Assembly (NCBI RefSeq): GCF_900109175.1
Contig: NZ_FNZE01000001.1
Location: 403,981-467,980, forward strand
DNA: 64,000 bases
DNA from: Pseudomonas linyingensis
GTDB taxonomy: Bacteria; Pseudomonadota; Gammaproteobacteria; Pseudomonadales; Pseudomonadaceae
Direction: 5' to 3'
Shown one piece after another: positions 53,701 through 63,409 of this stretch. The notes beneath the pieces were generated by a model, which ran no database searches, was not told the origin of the DNA, and worked only from the letters and a program-made list of their open reading frames with translations. The position numbers and the translations under genes were made by a program. Each line of letters opens with the position of its first letter. Within the stretch, counting starts at the first letter, position 1.

Positions 53701-54483
53701 TTAGCCGCCCAACTCCGCCGAAATCCGCTCAGCCGTCAGCAGCAGTGCCTCGCGAAAGCGCGCCTGCGACTCCTCGCTGTCCATCACCGCTTCCGGGCCG
53801 GACAGGTTGATCGCGGCGACCACTTCGCCGAGGTGGTTGCGGATGCCGGTGGCGATGGCGGTGGAGTAGTCGGAGCGGTGCAGCACCCAGCCGCGCTGGC
53901 GGTCCTCGCCGATCAGCTGCTGCAGCTCGGGCAGGGTCTTGGGCGCCGGCGGCGGGTAGTCGTCGAGGCGCACGTACTGGTACAGGGCGTCGAGCACCGG
54001 CGGGGTCAGGCCGCTGAGCAGGATGCGGCCCATGGCGGTGCAGTGGCAGGGGATGCGCGTGCCGATGGGGATGTTGACCGACAGGCGCTGGGCGGCGAAG
54101 GCGCGGTACAGGTACAGGCTGTCGGTGTGTTCGCGGATGCTCAGGTGGCAGGACAGCGAGGTGCGGTCGCGCAGGGCGTTGAGGTGCGGCAGGGCCAGGT
54201 CGACCAGGTCGCGGCTGGCCAGGTAGCTGAAGCCGTCGGAGACCACCTGCGGGCCGAGTTCCCAGGTGTTCTTGGCGATCTTGCGCAGGTAGCCCATCTC
54301 GTCGAGGGTGTGCAGGATGCGGTAGATCGCCGAGACGCTGACGCCGAGGCGCTCGGCGATGTCATTGCTGGCAAGGGTGCGCTGGTGGGCGTTGAACATC
54401 TGCAGGATGCTCAAGCCGCGCTGCAGGGCGGGCACCATGTAGTCGGTGTCCCGGCCGGTTTCGAGGTCTTCGGCGATGGTCAT
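53701..54483 (-). CDS. IclR-family transcriptional regulator
   Basis: The 260-residue regulator has an N-terminal winged helix (VPALQRGLSILQMF; ASNDIAERLGVSVSAIYRIL) and a C-terminal IclR effector domain (HLSIREHTDSLYLYRAF; GTRIPCHCTAMGRILLSGL). GGAG precedes the ATG at 54483. It lies downstream of soxG on the same strand but is separated by an inverted repeat, so it is probably a separate unit that may regulate the sarcosine operon. Confidence 0.9.
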   Translation of the reverse strand: MTIAEDLETGRDTDYMVPALQRGLSILQMFNAHQRTLASNDIAERLGVSVSAIYRILHTLDEMGYLRKIAKNTWELGPQVVSDGFSYLASRDLVDLALPHLNALRDRTSLSCHLSIREHTDSLYLYRAFAAQRLSVNIPIGTRIPCHCTAMGRILLSGLTPPVLDALYQYVRLDDYPPPAPKTLPELQQLIGEDRQRGWVLHRSDYSTAIATGIRNHLGEVVAAINLSGPEAVMDSEESQARFREALLLTAERISAELGG

Positions 54484-54506
54484 GAAAAGCTCCGGGGCAG
54501 GTGGAT

Positions 54507-54622
54507 CGTAGGGTGGGTTAGGCCGCAGGCCGTAACCCACCGACCGGCCGCCAGGCCGGCCATGGCGATGCTGGGTGGCATCGATGGTGGGTTACGCCGC
54601 GGTGCGGCTAACCCACCCTACG
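54507..54622. repeat. Inverted repeat, GTAGGGTGGGTTA family
   Basis: Arms CGTAGGGTGGGTTAGGCCGC (54507-54526) and its near complement (54604-54622) enclose a region with two more copies of the GGTGGGTTAC core. Such units are common intergenic repeats in pseudomonads. It separates soxG from the IclR gene. Confidence 0.85.
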
Positions 54623-54636
54623 GTTGGTGCGGCGGC

Positions 54637-55317
54637 TCACAGCAGCGCATCGATCCCCGCCGGTTGCCCGCCGAACTCGGCCATGGCGTCCAGCAGCGCG
54701 TCCCAGAAGTAGGCGACCGAGGCGCGGTCGCAGAGGATCTGGAAGCACGGCAGTTCGCCTTCCGGCAGGTTGACGACGATGACGTTGATCCGCGCCGCCG
54801 AGGTCTGCGCCACCGCGCCGACCGGGAAGGCTTCCGGGCGCAGGTCGACGCCGCACAGCTTGGCCATCACCTCGGCGATGTGCGCGCCGGTGAGCAGCAG
54901 CCAGGCGTGGCTGTCCTGGCGCGGCAGCAGGTAGTTGGCCGTCTCGGAGAACTGCCAGCCGGCTTCCTCGGCGGCGATGCGCGCGCCGGCGTCGCGCAGG
55001 CTGCCGAGCAGCAGGTACTCGGTCTGCGACAGGCGCGCCACGTGGCTGCCGTCGCTCTGGGTCAGCGCCCGGTTGGGTGCCTCCGGCAACTGGTAGCCGC
55101 GCTCTAGCAGGTACTCGGCGGCCGCGGCGCCGCGAAAGCCGACGCGCGCCAGGTTGGTCAGGTCGAGCAGCGCGCAGCGTTGCAGTTGCGGGCTTTCGTC
55201 GTGCTCGCCGTAGTGGGCGACGATCACGCTGTCGCCCAGGCGGCCGAGGGTGGCGTCGGCCTGCTGGCGGTACAGCGGGCTGCGTTCGATGAATTGCTGG
55301 GCTTGCAGTGCGGCCAT
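54637..55317 (-). CDS. soxG: Sarcosine oxidase gamma subunit
   Basis: The 226-residue subunit belongs to the heterotetrameric sarcosine oxidase and resembles the T-protein fold that binds folate (LLDLTNLARVGFRGAAAAEYL; WLLLTGAHIAEVMAKLCGVD; FWDALLDAMAEFGG). I start at the ATG at 55317, which has AGGAG seven bases upstream and follows the soxA stop by 2 bp; a GTG at 55323 is possible. It is the last gene of the operon. Confidence 0.9.
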   Translation of the reverse strand: MAALQAQQFIERSPLYRQQADATLGRLGDSVIVAHYGEHDESPQLQRCALLDLTNLARVGFRGAAAAEYLLERGYQLPEAPNRALTQSDGSHVARLSQTEYLLLGSLRDAGARIAAEEAGWQFSETANYLLPRQDSHAWLLLTGAHIAEVMAKLCGVDLRPEAFPVGAVAQTSAARINVIVVNLPEGELPCFQILCDRASVAYFWDALLDAMAEFGGQPAGIDALL

Positions 55318-55319
55318 GA

Positions 55320-58226
55320 TCACAGCTCCTGACGTTGGGTTTCGGGATCGAAGAAGGGCAGCTTGACCACCGTGGCCTGGACCACCTCGCCGCCTTCGAC
55401 GCGGATCGGCAGCGTGCTGCCCGGCGCGCTCTGCTCGAAGGCGCAGTAGGCCAGGCCGATGATCTGGCCGAGGGTCTGCGAGTACTCGCAGGAGGTCACG
55501 TTGCCGCTGATGTCCGGCCCGTTGAGGACCAGATGGCCTTCCAGCGGCTTGGCCGAGGTGGCTGGCAGGACGAAGCCGACCAGCTTGCGCTTGAGCGGCT
55601 GCGCCTCGAGGATCTCCACCGAGCGCTTGCCGACGAAGAACGGCTTACTGCGCGCGATGGCCCAGCCCATGTCGATCTCCGCCGGATGGGTCATGCCGTC
55701 GGTGTCCTGGCTGATGATCACATGGCCCTTCTCCAGGCGCAGCAGGCGCTGGGTCTCGACGCCGAATGGGCGAATCTCGTCCTTCGCGCCGGCCTGCATC
55801 AGCGCATCCCACAGGTATTCGCCGTAGCGCGCCGGCACGTGGATCTCGTAGCCCAGCTCGCCGACGAAGCCGACCCGCAGCAGGCGCGCCGGGATGCCGG
55901 CAACCGTGCCCTGGCGCACCGCCAGGTAGGGGAAGTCTTCCGCGCTGAGGTCGACATCGGTGCACAGCTTGCGCAGCACGTTGCGCGCGCGTGGCCCGGC
56001 CAGATTGACCGCGGCCATCGCCGCGGTGACGTTGGTGATGTCGACGTTGAGGCGCCACTGGGCGTTCCACTTGAGCATCTGCTGGTAGATGCGGTCGACG
56101 CCGCTGGTGGTGGCGCTGACGTAGAAGTGCTGGTCGGCGAAGCGCGCGCACACGCCGTCGTCGATCACCACGCCGTGCTCGTTGGTCATCAGCGCGTAGC
56201 GCGAACGGCCGACCGGCTGCTTGGCGAAGGCGAAGGTGTAGAGGCGGTTGAGCAGTTCGGCGGCGTCCGGGCCGCGCACGTCGAGGCCGCCCAAGGTGGA
56301 GACGTCGATCAGGCCGACCTTCTCGCGCACGTGGCGGGCCTCGGCCTGCATGCACGCCTCGCGCTCCTCCGGCTTGCCGTAGTAGGCCGGGCGCTGCCAG
56401 ACGCCGGCCGGCATCATCTTGGCGCCCAGCTCGACATGCCGCTGGTGCATGGCGGTCTGCCGGTACGGGTCGAAACCGCGGCCGGCGACGTGGGCCAGTT
56501 TCTCGGCCACGAACGGCGGACGCGCGGTGGTCACGCCGGTCTCGCTGACGCTGCGGTTGGTGGCCTGGGCCACAAGGCGCGCGGTCGGCAGCGCCGAGTG
56601 GCGGCCCTGCGAAGGGCCCATACCGACGGTGGAGAAGCGCTTGACCAGCTGCACGTCGCGATAACCGTGGCGGGTGGCGTTGACGATGTCGCGCACCTGC
56701 AGGTCCTCGTCGAAGTCGACGAAGTCCTTGCCGTCCGGGTGCGGGAAGATTGGCCAGTCGTAGTTGACCCGCGGCTCGGCGGCGAAGCGCGCCGGCGCGG
56801 CTGCCTCCTGCAGGCCGAGGCTGGCGCAGGCGGCGTTGGCCACCTGGGCGGCTTCGCGCAACAGGTTGTCGAGGTCGTGGCGACCGTTGACCGAGCCGGC
56901 CACGCCGAGGTTCTGCGGCAGGCCGCTGAGGGCGAAGGCGGCCTGGGTGTCGTCGTAGCTCAGTTTGCCGCCGGCCTGGCAGAGCAGCTGGTAGACCGGC
57001 ATGTAGCCGGCGGACATGCACAGCAGGTCGCAGTCGATCTGCATGCCCTTGCCGGCCACCTGGCCCTTGCCGACGATGCGTCGCACGTCGACGCCGGTGA
57101 CGTGGCGCATGCCCTTGGCGTGCAGCGCCTCGTATACGGTACTGCCGCTGTGCAGCGGAATGCCGGTCTTCTTCAGCGCGGCGACGAGGGCGGCATCGGC
57201 CGGCAGTTCGCGCATGTCGACCACCGCGGCGACGTCGACGCCCGCCTCGAACAGGTCGAGGGCGGCGAGATAGCCGTCGTCGTTGCCGGTCAGCACCACC
57301 GCGCGCTGGCCCGGCTTGACCGCGTACAGCTTGATCAGGCGCTGCGCGGCGCTGGCCAGCATCACCCCCGGCAGGTCGTTGTTGCGGAACACCACCGGCT
57401 GGTCGAAGGCGCCGGACGCGACGATGCACTGCTTGGCGCGCACCTTGTACAGACGGTTGCCCTGGATCACCGGCAGGAAGTTGTCGGTGAACCAGGCGTT
57501 GCAGGTGGCCTCCTTGAGGATCTGGATGTTCGGGTGACCTTGCACCGCGTCGACCAGCTCGCGGCGCAGCGCGTCGGCGCGCTGGCCGGCAACGTCGAAG
57601 CGCGCCCAGGCCAGGGCGCCGCCCAGATACGCCTGCTGCTCGATCAGCAGCACCTTGGCGCCGGCGTTGGCGGCGTGCAGCGCGGCGGTCAGGCCGGCAG
57701 GTCCCGCACCGACCACGGCGAGGTCGACGAACAGGAAGGCCTTGTCGTGGTACTCGGGCTGGAACTTGAGGTCCAGCACGCCGAGGCCGGCCTTCTTGCG
57801 GATGATCGGCTCCCACACCTTCCAGATGCCCATCGGCTTGTAGAAGGAGCGGTAGTAGAAGCCGACCGGCATGAACTTGGAGAACTTGCCGAGCAGGGCG
57901 TCGCGGTCGTTGTCCAGGGAGCCTGCGAAGTTCTGCCCGGTGACGGTCAGGCCTTCGGCCAGCGGCTGCAGGTCGGCCAGCACGTTGGGCTCGCTGGGCA
58001 ACTGCACCAGGGTGTTGGCGTCCTGGCCGGCCATGGTCAGCGGGCCGCGCGGGCGGTGGTACTTGAACGAGCGCGACAGCAGCCAGCGGCCGTTGGCGGC
58101 CAGGGCGCTGGCAATGCTGTCGCCCGCGAAGCCCTGGTACGGCTTGCCGTCGAAGTTGAAGCGAAGCGGCTGATCACGGTCGATCAGCAGGCCCATGGGT
58201 GCGGGCAGGCGGCTGAAGGCGGTCAT
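55320..58226 (-). CDS. soxA: Sarcosine oxidase alpha subunit
   Basis: The 968-residue subunit has an N-terminal 2Fe-2S-like region (LRFNFDGKPYQGFAGDSIASAL), the NAD/FAD loop VVGAGPAGLTAALHAANAGA (about residue 172), and a C-terminal aminomethyltransferase-type folate domain (GLIDVSTLGGLDVRGPDAAE; MGWAIARSKPFFVGK). The complex oxidatively demethylates sarcosine to glycine, giving hydrogen peroxide and 5,10-methylene-THF. The length is normal. It overlaps soxD by 4 bp. Confidence 0.95.
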   Translation of the reverse strand: MTAFSRLPAPMGLLIDRDQPLRFNFDGKPYQGFAGDSIASALAANGRWLLSRSFKYHRPRGPLTMAGQDANTLVQLPSEPNVLADLQPLAEGLTVTGQNFAGSLDNDRDALLGKFSKFMPVGFYYRSFYKPMGIWKVWEPIIRKKAGLGVLDLKFQPEYHDKAFLFVDLAVVGAGPAGLTAALHAANAGAKVLLIEQQAYLGGALAWARFDVAGQRADALRRELVDAVQGHPNIQILKEATCNAWFTDNFLPVIQGNRLYKVRAKQCIVASGAFDQPVVFRNNDLPGVMLASAAQRLIKLYAVKPGQRAVVLTGNDDGYLAALDLFEAGVDVAAVVDMRELPADAALVAALKKTGIPLHSGSTVYEALHAKGMRHVTGVDVRRIVGKGQVAGKGMQIDCDLLCMSAGYMPVYQLLCQAGGKLSYDDTQAAFALSGLPQNLGVAGSVNGRHDLDNLLREAAQVANAACASLGLQEAAAPARFAAEPRVNYDWPIFPHPDGKDFVDFDEDLQVRDIVNATRHGYRDVQLVKRFSTVGMGPSQGRHSALPTARLVAQATNRSVSETGVTTARPPFVAEKLAHVAGRGFDPYRQTAMHQRHVELGAKMMPAGVWQRPAYYGKPEEREACMQAEARHVREKVGLIDVSTLGGLDVRGPDAAELLNRLYTFAFAKQPVGRSRYALMTNEHGVVIDDGVCARFADQHFYVSATTSGVDRIYQQMLKWNAQWRLNVDITNVTAAMAAVNLAGPRARNVLRKLCTDVDLSAEDFPYLAVRQGTVAGIPARLLRVGFVGELGYEIHVPARYGEYLWDALMQAGAKDEIRPFGVETQRLLRLEKGHVIISQDTDGMTHPAEIDMGWAIARSKPFFVGKRSVEILEAQPLKRKLVGFVLPATSAKPLEGHLVLNGPDISGNVTSCEYSQTLGQIIGLAYCAFEQSAPGSTLPIRVEGGEVVQATVVKLPFFDPETQRQEL

Positions 58227-58531
58227 ACGGTGGCCTCCCGGGCTTGGGCGGGCGCGGCGAAGTCGACGCGCCGGGTGAAGATTTCCTTGGGATCGAAGGT
58301 GCGCACGATCTCGTCGGTGACGGTGTGGCGCTCGGCGAGGAACCAGTAGCTGGAGGCGTTGTGCATCCACCACTCGACCACCAGGCCGGCGCGGTTGTCG
58401 CTGTTGAACACGTAGTCGGCCCAGTCGGCGTCGCTGCAGGTGGCCGGATCGGGCATCTGCTTGAATTCGCCGCCGTAGGTGAATTCGCTGATGTTGCGCG
58501 GACCGTTCAGGGGGCAGGGCATGATCTTCAT
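58223..58531 (-). CDS. soxD: Sarcosine oxidase delta subunit
   Basis: The 102-residue subunit has the family pattern CPLNGPRNISEFTYGGEF and WADYVFNSDNRAGLVVEWW, ending with FDPKEIFTRRVDF. The usual zinc-binding cysteines of SoxD are reduced to Cys6 and one at DPATCSD, since the common start MxxIxCPxCG is here MKIMPCPLNG, with Leu in place of the second Cys. It lies between soxB and soxA in one operon. Confidence 0.93.
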   Translation of the reverse strand: MKIMPCPLNGPRNISEFTYGGEFKQMPDPATCSDADWADYVFNSDNRAGLVVEWWMHNASSYWFLAERHTVTDEIVRTFDPKEIFTRRVDFAAPAQAREATV

Positions 58532-58541
58532 CGCGGGTTCC

Positions 58542-59783
58542 TCAGTGGCTGGCGGCGGTGGCGCCCATTTCGTTGACCTGCTGGAAGGTCGAGAAACGCT
58601 CCAGGGCGAACGGCTTGATCAGCTCCGGCGTCCTGCCGCCGCTGGCCACCAGTTCGGCCATGGTCTTGCCGCAGATCGGCGTCGACTTGAAGCCCCAGGT
58701 GCCCCAGCCGGCGTCGAGGTAGTAGTTGTCTACCGGCGAGCGACCCATGATCGGGCTGTAGTCCGGGGTCATGTCGGTGGTCCCCGCCCACTGGCGCATC
58801 AGCTTGGCGTTGGCCAGGAAGGGGAACATCTCGATGGCGTGGGCCAGCAGGCTTTCCTTGAGGTCGAGGGTCGAGCGGGTGTTGTACAGCGGATAGGGGT
58901 CGGAGCCGCCGCCGAACACCACCTCGCCGCGGCCGGTCTGCTGCACGTAGCAGTGCAGCGCCGAGGAGCTGACCAGCGGGTCGAGGAACGGCTTGAATGG
59001 CTGGGTGACCATCGCCTGCAGCGGGAAGCTGTGAATCGGCGCGCGGATGCCCAGCTTGTTGAGCAGCAGCGAGCTGTGCCCGGCGATGGCCTGCACCGCG
59101 CAGCCGCACTTGACCGTGCCGCGGTTGGTCTTCACCGCGGCGACGCGACCGTTCTCCATCACGAAGTCCAGCACCTCGGTGAGCTGGTGGATCTCCACGC
59201 CGCGCTTGGCCGCCTGCTTGGCGTAGCCCCAGGCCACCGCATCGTGGCGCGCGGTGGCGCCGTCGATATGCCACAGGCCGGCGAGCACCGGCAGGTGGCC
59301 GGGGTCGAGGTTGAGGGTCGGCACCAGCTCGCGGATCTGCTGGCGGTCGATCATCTCGGTACGGCCGCCGAAGTGCTTGTTCACCTCGGCGCGCTGGCGG
59401 AAGGCGCGCACCGTGGCGTCGGTGTGCGCCAGGGTCAGCTGGCCGCGCTCGGAGTACATGATGTTGAAGTCGAACTCGTTGGACAGCTCCTTGAACAGCC
59501 GCACCGACTCGGCGTAGAACTTCACGCCCTCGGAGGTGAGGTAGTTGGAGCGGATCACCGCGGTGTTGCGCGCGGTGTTGCCGCCACCCAGGTAGGCCTT
59601 CTCCAGCACCGCCACGTTGGTGATGCCGTGGTACTTGGCCAGGTAGTAGGCAGTGGCCAGGCCGTGGCCGCCGCCGCCGATGATCACCACGTCGTAGGAC
59701 GACTTCAGCTCCTTCGGCGCCGGCAGATCGACGTCCACCGGGTATTCCGAGCTCAGGCCGTATTTAAGAAGACTGAAAGGCAT
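58542..59783 (-). CDS. soxB: Sarcosine oxidase beta subunit
   Basis: The 413-residue flavoprotein has the FAD loop DVVIIGGGGHGLATAYYLAK (about residues 30-49) and the DAO-type C-terminus (GGGSDPYPLYNTRS; DAGWGTWGFKSTPICGKTMA). The His in the FMN-attachment region of heterotetrameric enzymes lies within the NTAVIRSNYLTSEG neighbourhood. It holds FAD and covalent FMN by family precedent. It is 10 bp before soxD and 39 bp after folD. Confidence 0.95.
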   Translation of the reverse strand: MPFSLLKYGLSSEYPVDVDLPAPKELKSSYDVVIIGGGGHGLATAYYLAKYHGITNVAVLEKAYLGGGNTARNTAVIRSNYLTSEGVKFYAESVRLFKELSNEFDFNIMYSERGQLTLAHTDATVRAFRQRAEVNKHFGGRTEMIDRQQIRELVPTLNLDPGHLPVLAGLWHIDGATARHDAVAWGYAKQAAKRGVEIHQLTEVLDFVMENGRVAAVKTNRGTVKCGCAVQAIAGHSSLLLNKLGIRAPIHSFPLQAMVTQPFKPFLDPLVSSSALHCYVQQTGRGEVVFGGGSDPYPLYNTRSTLDLKESLLAHAIEMFPFLANAKLMRQWAGTTDMTPDYSPIMGRSPVDNYYLDAGWGTWGFKSTPICGKTMAELVASGGRTPELIKPFALERFSTFQQVNEMGATAASH

Positions 59784-59822
59784 GTTGCCTCCTCGCTACG
59801 GCCTTGGCAGGCCGTCGAAAAA

Positions 59823-60737
59823 TTACTGCGCGACCGCTTGCAACGGCGTACCGGCAGAGAGATGCGTGCCGTGCTGCTGGCGCGCCGCGGTCACGGTGTT
59901 CTGCATCAGCAGGGCGATGGTCATCGGCCCGACGCCGCCCGGCACCGGGGTGATCGCCGCGGTCAGCGGCTGCACCTTGGCGAAGTCGACGTCGCCGACC
60001 AGGCGGCTCTTGCCGTCTTCCTCGATGCGGTTGATGCCGACGTCGATCACCACCGCACCGGGCTTGATCCACTCGGCGTCGATCATCCGCGGCCGACCGA
60101 CGGCGGCGACCACGATGTCGGCCTTGCGGCACAGCGCCTGCGCGTTCTTGCTGCGCGAGTGCAGCACCGTCACCGTGCAGTCGGCGCCCAGCAGCAGGGC
60201 GGCCATCGGCTTGCCGACGATGTTCGAGCGGCCGATCACCACCGCGTGCTTGCCGGACAGATCGCCCAGGGTGTCGCGCAGCAGGCGCATGCAGCCGGCC
60301 GGGGTGCACGGCACCAGCACGTCGCGGCCCTGGCTGAGGCCGCCGACGTTCTCGCTGTGGAAGCCGTCGACGTCCTTGGCCGGGTCGATGGCCTGCAGCA
60401 CCGCGGTTTCGTCGATGTGTTTGGGCAGCGGCAGCTGCACCAGGATGCCGTGCACCGAGGCGTCGCCATTCAGCTCGGCGACCAGCGCCAGCACCTCGGC
60501 GGCGCTGGCTTCGGCCGGCAGGCGGTACTCGAGGGAGCGGATGCCCACCTCGCCGGCGCGCAGCACCTTGTTGCGCACGTAGACGTGGCTGGCCGGGTCG
60601 TCGCCGACCAGCACTACCGCCAGCGCCGGCTCGACGCCTTGCGCCTTCAGTGCGGCGACATCGGCGGTCACTTCGGCGAGGACCTGGGCGGAGACGGCCT
60701 TGCCGTCGATCAGTTGGCCGGGAGCTGCGCTGTTCAT
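59823..60737 (-). CDS. folD: Methylene-THF dehydrogenase/cyclohydrolase FolD
   Basis: The 304-residue bifunctional enzyme turns 5,10-methylene-THF into 10-formyl-THF with NADP. Signature stretches are [18 protein letters not shown] (catalytic Lys), [38 protein letters not shown] and [15 protein letters not shown]. Its place between purU and soxB fits disposal of the methylene-THF released by sarcosine oxidase. The ATG at 60737 overlaps the purU stop by 4 bp. Pseudomonads usually carry another folD elsewhere. Confidence 0.95.
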   Translation of the reverse strand: MNSAAPGQLIDGKAVSAQVLAEVTADVAALKAQGVEPALAVVLVGDDPASHVYVRNKVLRAGEVGIRSLEYRLPAEASAAEVLALVAELNGDASVHGILVQLPLPKHIDETAVLQAIDPAKDVDGFHSENVGGLSQGRDVLVPCTPAGCMRLLRDTLGDLSGKHAVVIGRSNIVGKPMAALLLGADCTVTVLHSRSKNAQALCRKADIVVAAVGRPRMIDAEWIKPGAVVIDVGINRIEEDGKSRLVGDVDFAKVQPLTAAITPVPGGVGPMTIALLMQNTVTAARQQHGTHLSAGTPLQAVAQ

Positions 60738-61600
60738 CGGAAGATCACCGTCTTGTCGTGGTTGAGGAACACGCGGTGCTCCAGGTGGTACTTGACCGCC
60801 TTGGACAGGGCCACGGTTTCGGTGTCGCGGCCGACCGCGACCAGTGCGTCCGGTGCGTAGTTGTGGTCCACGCGCTGCACTTCCTGCTCGATGATCGGGC
60901 CTTCGTCGAGGTCGGCGGTGACGTAGTGGGCGGTGGCGCCGATCAGCTTCACGCCGCGCTCGAAGGCTTGGTGGTAGGGCTTGGCGCCCTTGAAGCCGGG
61001 CAGGAACGAGTGGTGGATGTTGATGGCGCGGCCCGAAAGTTGCTTGCACAGATCGTTGGAGAGGATCTGCATGTAGCGCGCCAGCACCACCAGGTCGGTC
61101 TGGGTCTCGTCGACGATCTTCATCAGCTCGGCTTCCTGCTGGGCCTTGGTGTCCTTGGTCACCGGCAGGTAGATGAAGCGGATGCCCTCGCGCTCGGCCA
61201 TCGGCCGCAGGTCGAGGTGGTTGGAAACCACGGCGGTGATCTGCATGTGCAGCTCGCCCTTCTGGTGGCGGTACAGCAGGTCGGACAGGCAGTGATCGAA
61301 CTTGCTGACCATCAGCAGCACGCGCATCGGCTTGGCGGCGTCGTGCAGCTCCCAGTTCATGTCGAACTTGCCGGCGACATCGACGAAGCCCTGCCTGATC
61401 GCCTCGATATCGCCGGCGAAGCCGGCATTGAAGCGGAACACGGCGCGCATGAAGAAGGTGCCGCTGATCTCGTCGTCGAACTGCGCCATCTCGCTGATGT
61501 AGCAACCGTTGTCGGCGAGGAAGGAAGTCACGCTGGCGACGATGCCGGAAGTGGCCGGGCAGCTGATCTTGATCACGTACTGGTTCTGAGCGTGTTGCAT
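60734..61600 (-). CDS. purU: Formyltetrahydrofolate deformylase (second copy)
   Basis: The 288-residue enzyme has an N-terminal ACT domain ([21 protein letters not shown]) and the formyltransferase core with [20 protein letters not shown] and [20 protein letters not shown]. It heads the leftward operon purU-folD-soxBDAG and would release formate from the 10-formyl-THF produced by FolD, regenerating THF for sarcosine oxidase. It differs clearly from the PurU at 15.7 kb, so the two are not a recent duplication. Confidence 0.94.
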   Translation of the reverse strand: MQHAQNQYVIKISCPATSGIVASVTSFLADNGCYISEMAQFDDEISGTFFMRAVFRFNAGFAGDIEAIRQGFVDVAGKFDMNWELHDAAKPMRVLLMVSKFDHCLSDLLYRHQKGELHMQITAVVSNHLDLRPMAEREGIRFIYLPVTKDTKAQQEAELMKIVDETQTDLVVLARYMQILSNDLCKQLSGRAINIHHSFLPGFKGAKPYHQAFERGVKLIGATAHYVTADLDEGPIIEQEVQRVDHNYAPDALVAVGRDTETVALSKAVKYHLEHRVFLNHDKTVIFR

Positions 61601-61827
61601 GTCGAGTCCTCTGGAGGTGGAGGCAGCGGTTGCAAGGCGGAAAATTTGTCGGTGAAGCCCGAATTCATCCCTGAATATTTTTGACTGCTGGGAATATATT
61701 TTTCGTGCTGGTGTTTTTATAAGCGAACAAAATCGCCGCGTCCATACCTGTGATGAATTTTTTTATCCTGAGGGGAATTTTTCGAGGGTGGGACGTCGAC
61801 CACTCGGCGGGGGAGGGGCCGCGTCCT

Positions 61828-61886
61828 TGTAGGGGCGAATTCATTCGCCTTGGCGGGGTCTTCTGGCGAATGAATTCGCCCCTACA
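61828..61886. repeat. Second copy of the TGTAGGGGCGAATTCATTCG inverted repeat
   Basis: Arms of 22 bp (61828-61849 and 61865-61886) form a near-perfect inverted repeat with a short centre. The arm sequence is the same as at 46265-46363. Confidence 0.9.
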
Positions 61887-61981
61887 GGGGCAGGTGTGGC
61901 GAGGAGGGAGTGAGGCGAAAGGCATCTAAATGCCGATTTGAGTCATATCCGCGCTGAAATCGGCATTGAATTGCCCAACTG

Positions 61982-62009
61982 GGGTGCCCACGCTCCCGCG
62001 TGGGCACCC
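61982..62009 (-). terminator. Hairpin downstream of the MFS gene
   Basis: A 12-bp perfect inverted repeat (GGGTGCCCACGC with GCGTGGGCACCC) lies 69 bp after the MFS stop. It lacks a T tract, so it may be a REP-type repeat that acts as a terminator or stabiliser; a smaller hairpin follows at 62015-62030. Confidence 0.55.
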
Positions 62010-62078
62010 GGCCAGGGACGCTTCGCGTCCAGAGATGGGAGGTCATGACACCAGATTGGCGATTGCGCGATGCCCCGG

Positions 62079-63281
62079 TCAGTGCCCGGCAACTACTCCG
62101 ACACCAGCCGTCTGCGGCAGTGGCTCACCGCGATCCAGGCGCCCGCTCCAGGCGGTCAACGCCAGCGCCACCAGCACGGTCAGTGCGCCGATCCAGGCGG
62201 TGTGGATCAGGCCGAGGTGGGCGACGATCAGCCCGCCGGCCCAGGCGCCGCCGGCGATGCCGAGGTTGAAGGCGGCGATGTTCAGCCCCGAGGCCACGTC
62301 CACCGCGTGCGGGGTGTGGCGCTCGGCCTGGCGCACCACGTACACCTGCAGCGCCGGCACGTTGCCGAAGGCCACCGCGCCCCACAGCAGCACCGTGCCC
62401 AGCGCCAGCCAGGGATTGGCGGCGGTGAAGGTGAGGGTCAGCAGCACGGCGGCGAGCAGCAGGAAGATCAGCTTCAGCGCGCCGATCGGCCCGCGGCGGT
62501 CGGCCAGCCTGCCGCCCCAGATGTTGCCCACCGCCACCGACACGCCGTAGACCAGCAGCACCAGGCTCACCGCACCGACGCTGAAGCCGCTGATCTCTTG
62601 CAGGATGGGCGCGAGGAAGGTGAAGGCGACGAACGAGCCGCCGTAGCCCACCGCGGTCATCGCATACACCAGCAGCAGGCGCGGCGCCCTGAGCACCTTG
62701 AGTTGCTGCAGCAGCGAGGCCGGCGTGCCGTGGGCGATCTGCCGCGGCACGAACAGCAGACTGCCGACGAAGGCGATCACGCCGAGGGCGGACACCGCGA
62801 GGAAGGTCGCGCGCCAGCCGAAGTGCTGGCCAATGAAGGTGCCCAGCGGCACGCCGGTGACCAGCGCCACGGTGAGGCCGGTGAACATGATGGCGATGGC
62901 GCTGGCCGCCTTGTCCTTGGGCACCAGGCTGGTGGCGATGGTCGAGCCGATGGAGAAGAACACCCCGTGGGCCAGGCCGGTGACCAGGCGCGCGACGATC
63001 AGCGACTCGTGTCCTGGCGCCTGCCAGGCCAGCAGGTTGCCGACGGTGAACAGCACCATCAGGCCGAGCAGCAACAGCTTGCGCGGCACCCGGCCGGTGA
63101 GCGCGGTGAGCAGCGGTGCGCCGACCGCCACGCCGAGGGCGTACAGGCTGACCAGGAGGCCCGCCGACGGCAGGTCGACGCCGAGATCGGCGGCAATGGT
63201 GGGAAGCAGGCCGACGATGACGAACTCCGTCGTGCCGATGGCGAATGCGCTCAAGGTGAGCGCGAGCAGGGCAATGGGCAT
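62079..63281 (-). CDS. MFS transporter, DHA1-type efflux
   Basis: The 400-residue inner-membrane protein has twelve predicted helices and the DHA1 pattern: FAIGTTEFVIVGLLPTIAADLGVD at the start, the loop GRVPRKLLLLGLM and ARLVTGLAHGVFFSIG in the first half. It resembles arabinose/drug efflux proteins of the YdhP/AraJ group. It is next to a LysR gene on the same strand that is now disrupted. The substrate is unknown. Confidence 0.9.
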   Translation of the reverse strand: MPIALLALTLSAFAIGTTEFVIVGLLPTIAADLGVDLPSAGLLVSLYALGVAVGAPLLTALTGRVPRKLLLLGLMVLFTVGNLLAWQAPGHESLIVARLVTGLAHGVFFSIGSTIATSLVPKDKAASAIAIMFTGLTVALVTGVPLGTFIGQHFGWRATFLAVSALGVIAFVGSLLFVPRQIAHGTPASLLQQLKVLRAPRLLLVYAMTAVGYGGSFVAFTFLAPILQEISGFSVGAVSLVLLVYGVSVAVGNIWGGRLADRRGPIGALKLIFLLLAAVLLTLTFTAANPWLALGTVLLWGAVAFGNVPALQVYVVRQAERHTPHAVDVASGLNIAAFNLGIAGGAWAGGLIVAHLGLIHTAWIGALTVLVALALTAWSGRLDRGEPLPQTAGVGVVAGH

Positions 63282-63409
63282 GGATTTCTCCGCGAGTGAG
63301 GGAATGGCGCGCAGTGTCCGCCGCCGACTCGTGCGGAAAAATGGGGTGAGGGGCCAAAGATATTTGCCCGAAAGTCACGAATAGGCCCTTCAACAGCGGC
63401 TCCGCCGCC

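Larger units (their letters stand above)
61601..62078. other. 478-bp intergenic region with repeats
   Basis: No gene is seen. The left 160 bp are AT-rich and should contain the promoter of the purU-folD-sox operon; no sigma54 element or riboswitch could be recognised. The right half holds the inverted repeat at 61828 and the hairpin at 61982. Confidence 0.6.

Noticed and set aside
61601..61830. Glycine riboswitch or sigma54 promoter upstream of purU-folD-soxBDAG
   Set aside because: I could not find the paired glycine-aptamer cores or a GG-N10-GC element in the correct strand and position.
61982..62030. Transposon end or attachment site
   Set aside because: The two hairpins are short palindromes without a flanking transposase or duplicated target.
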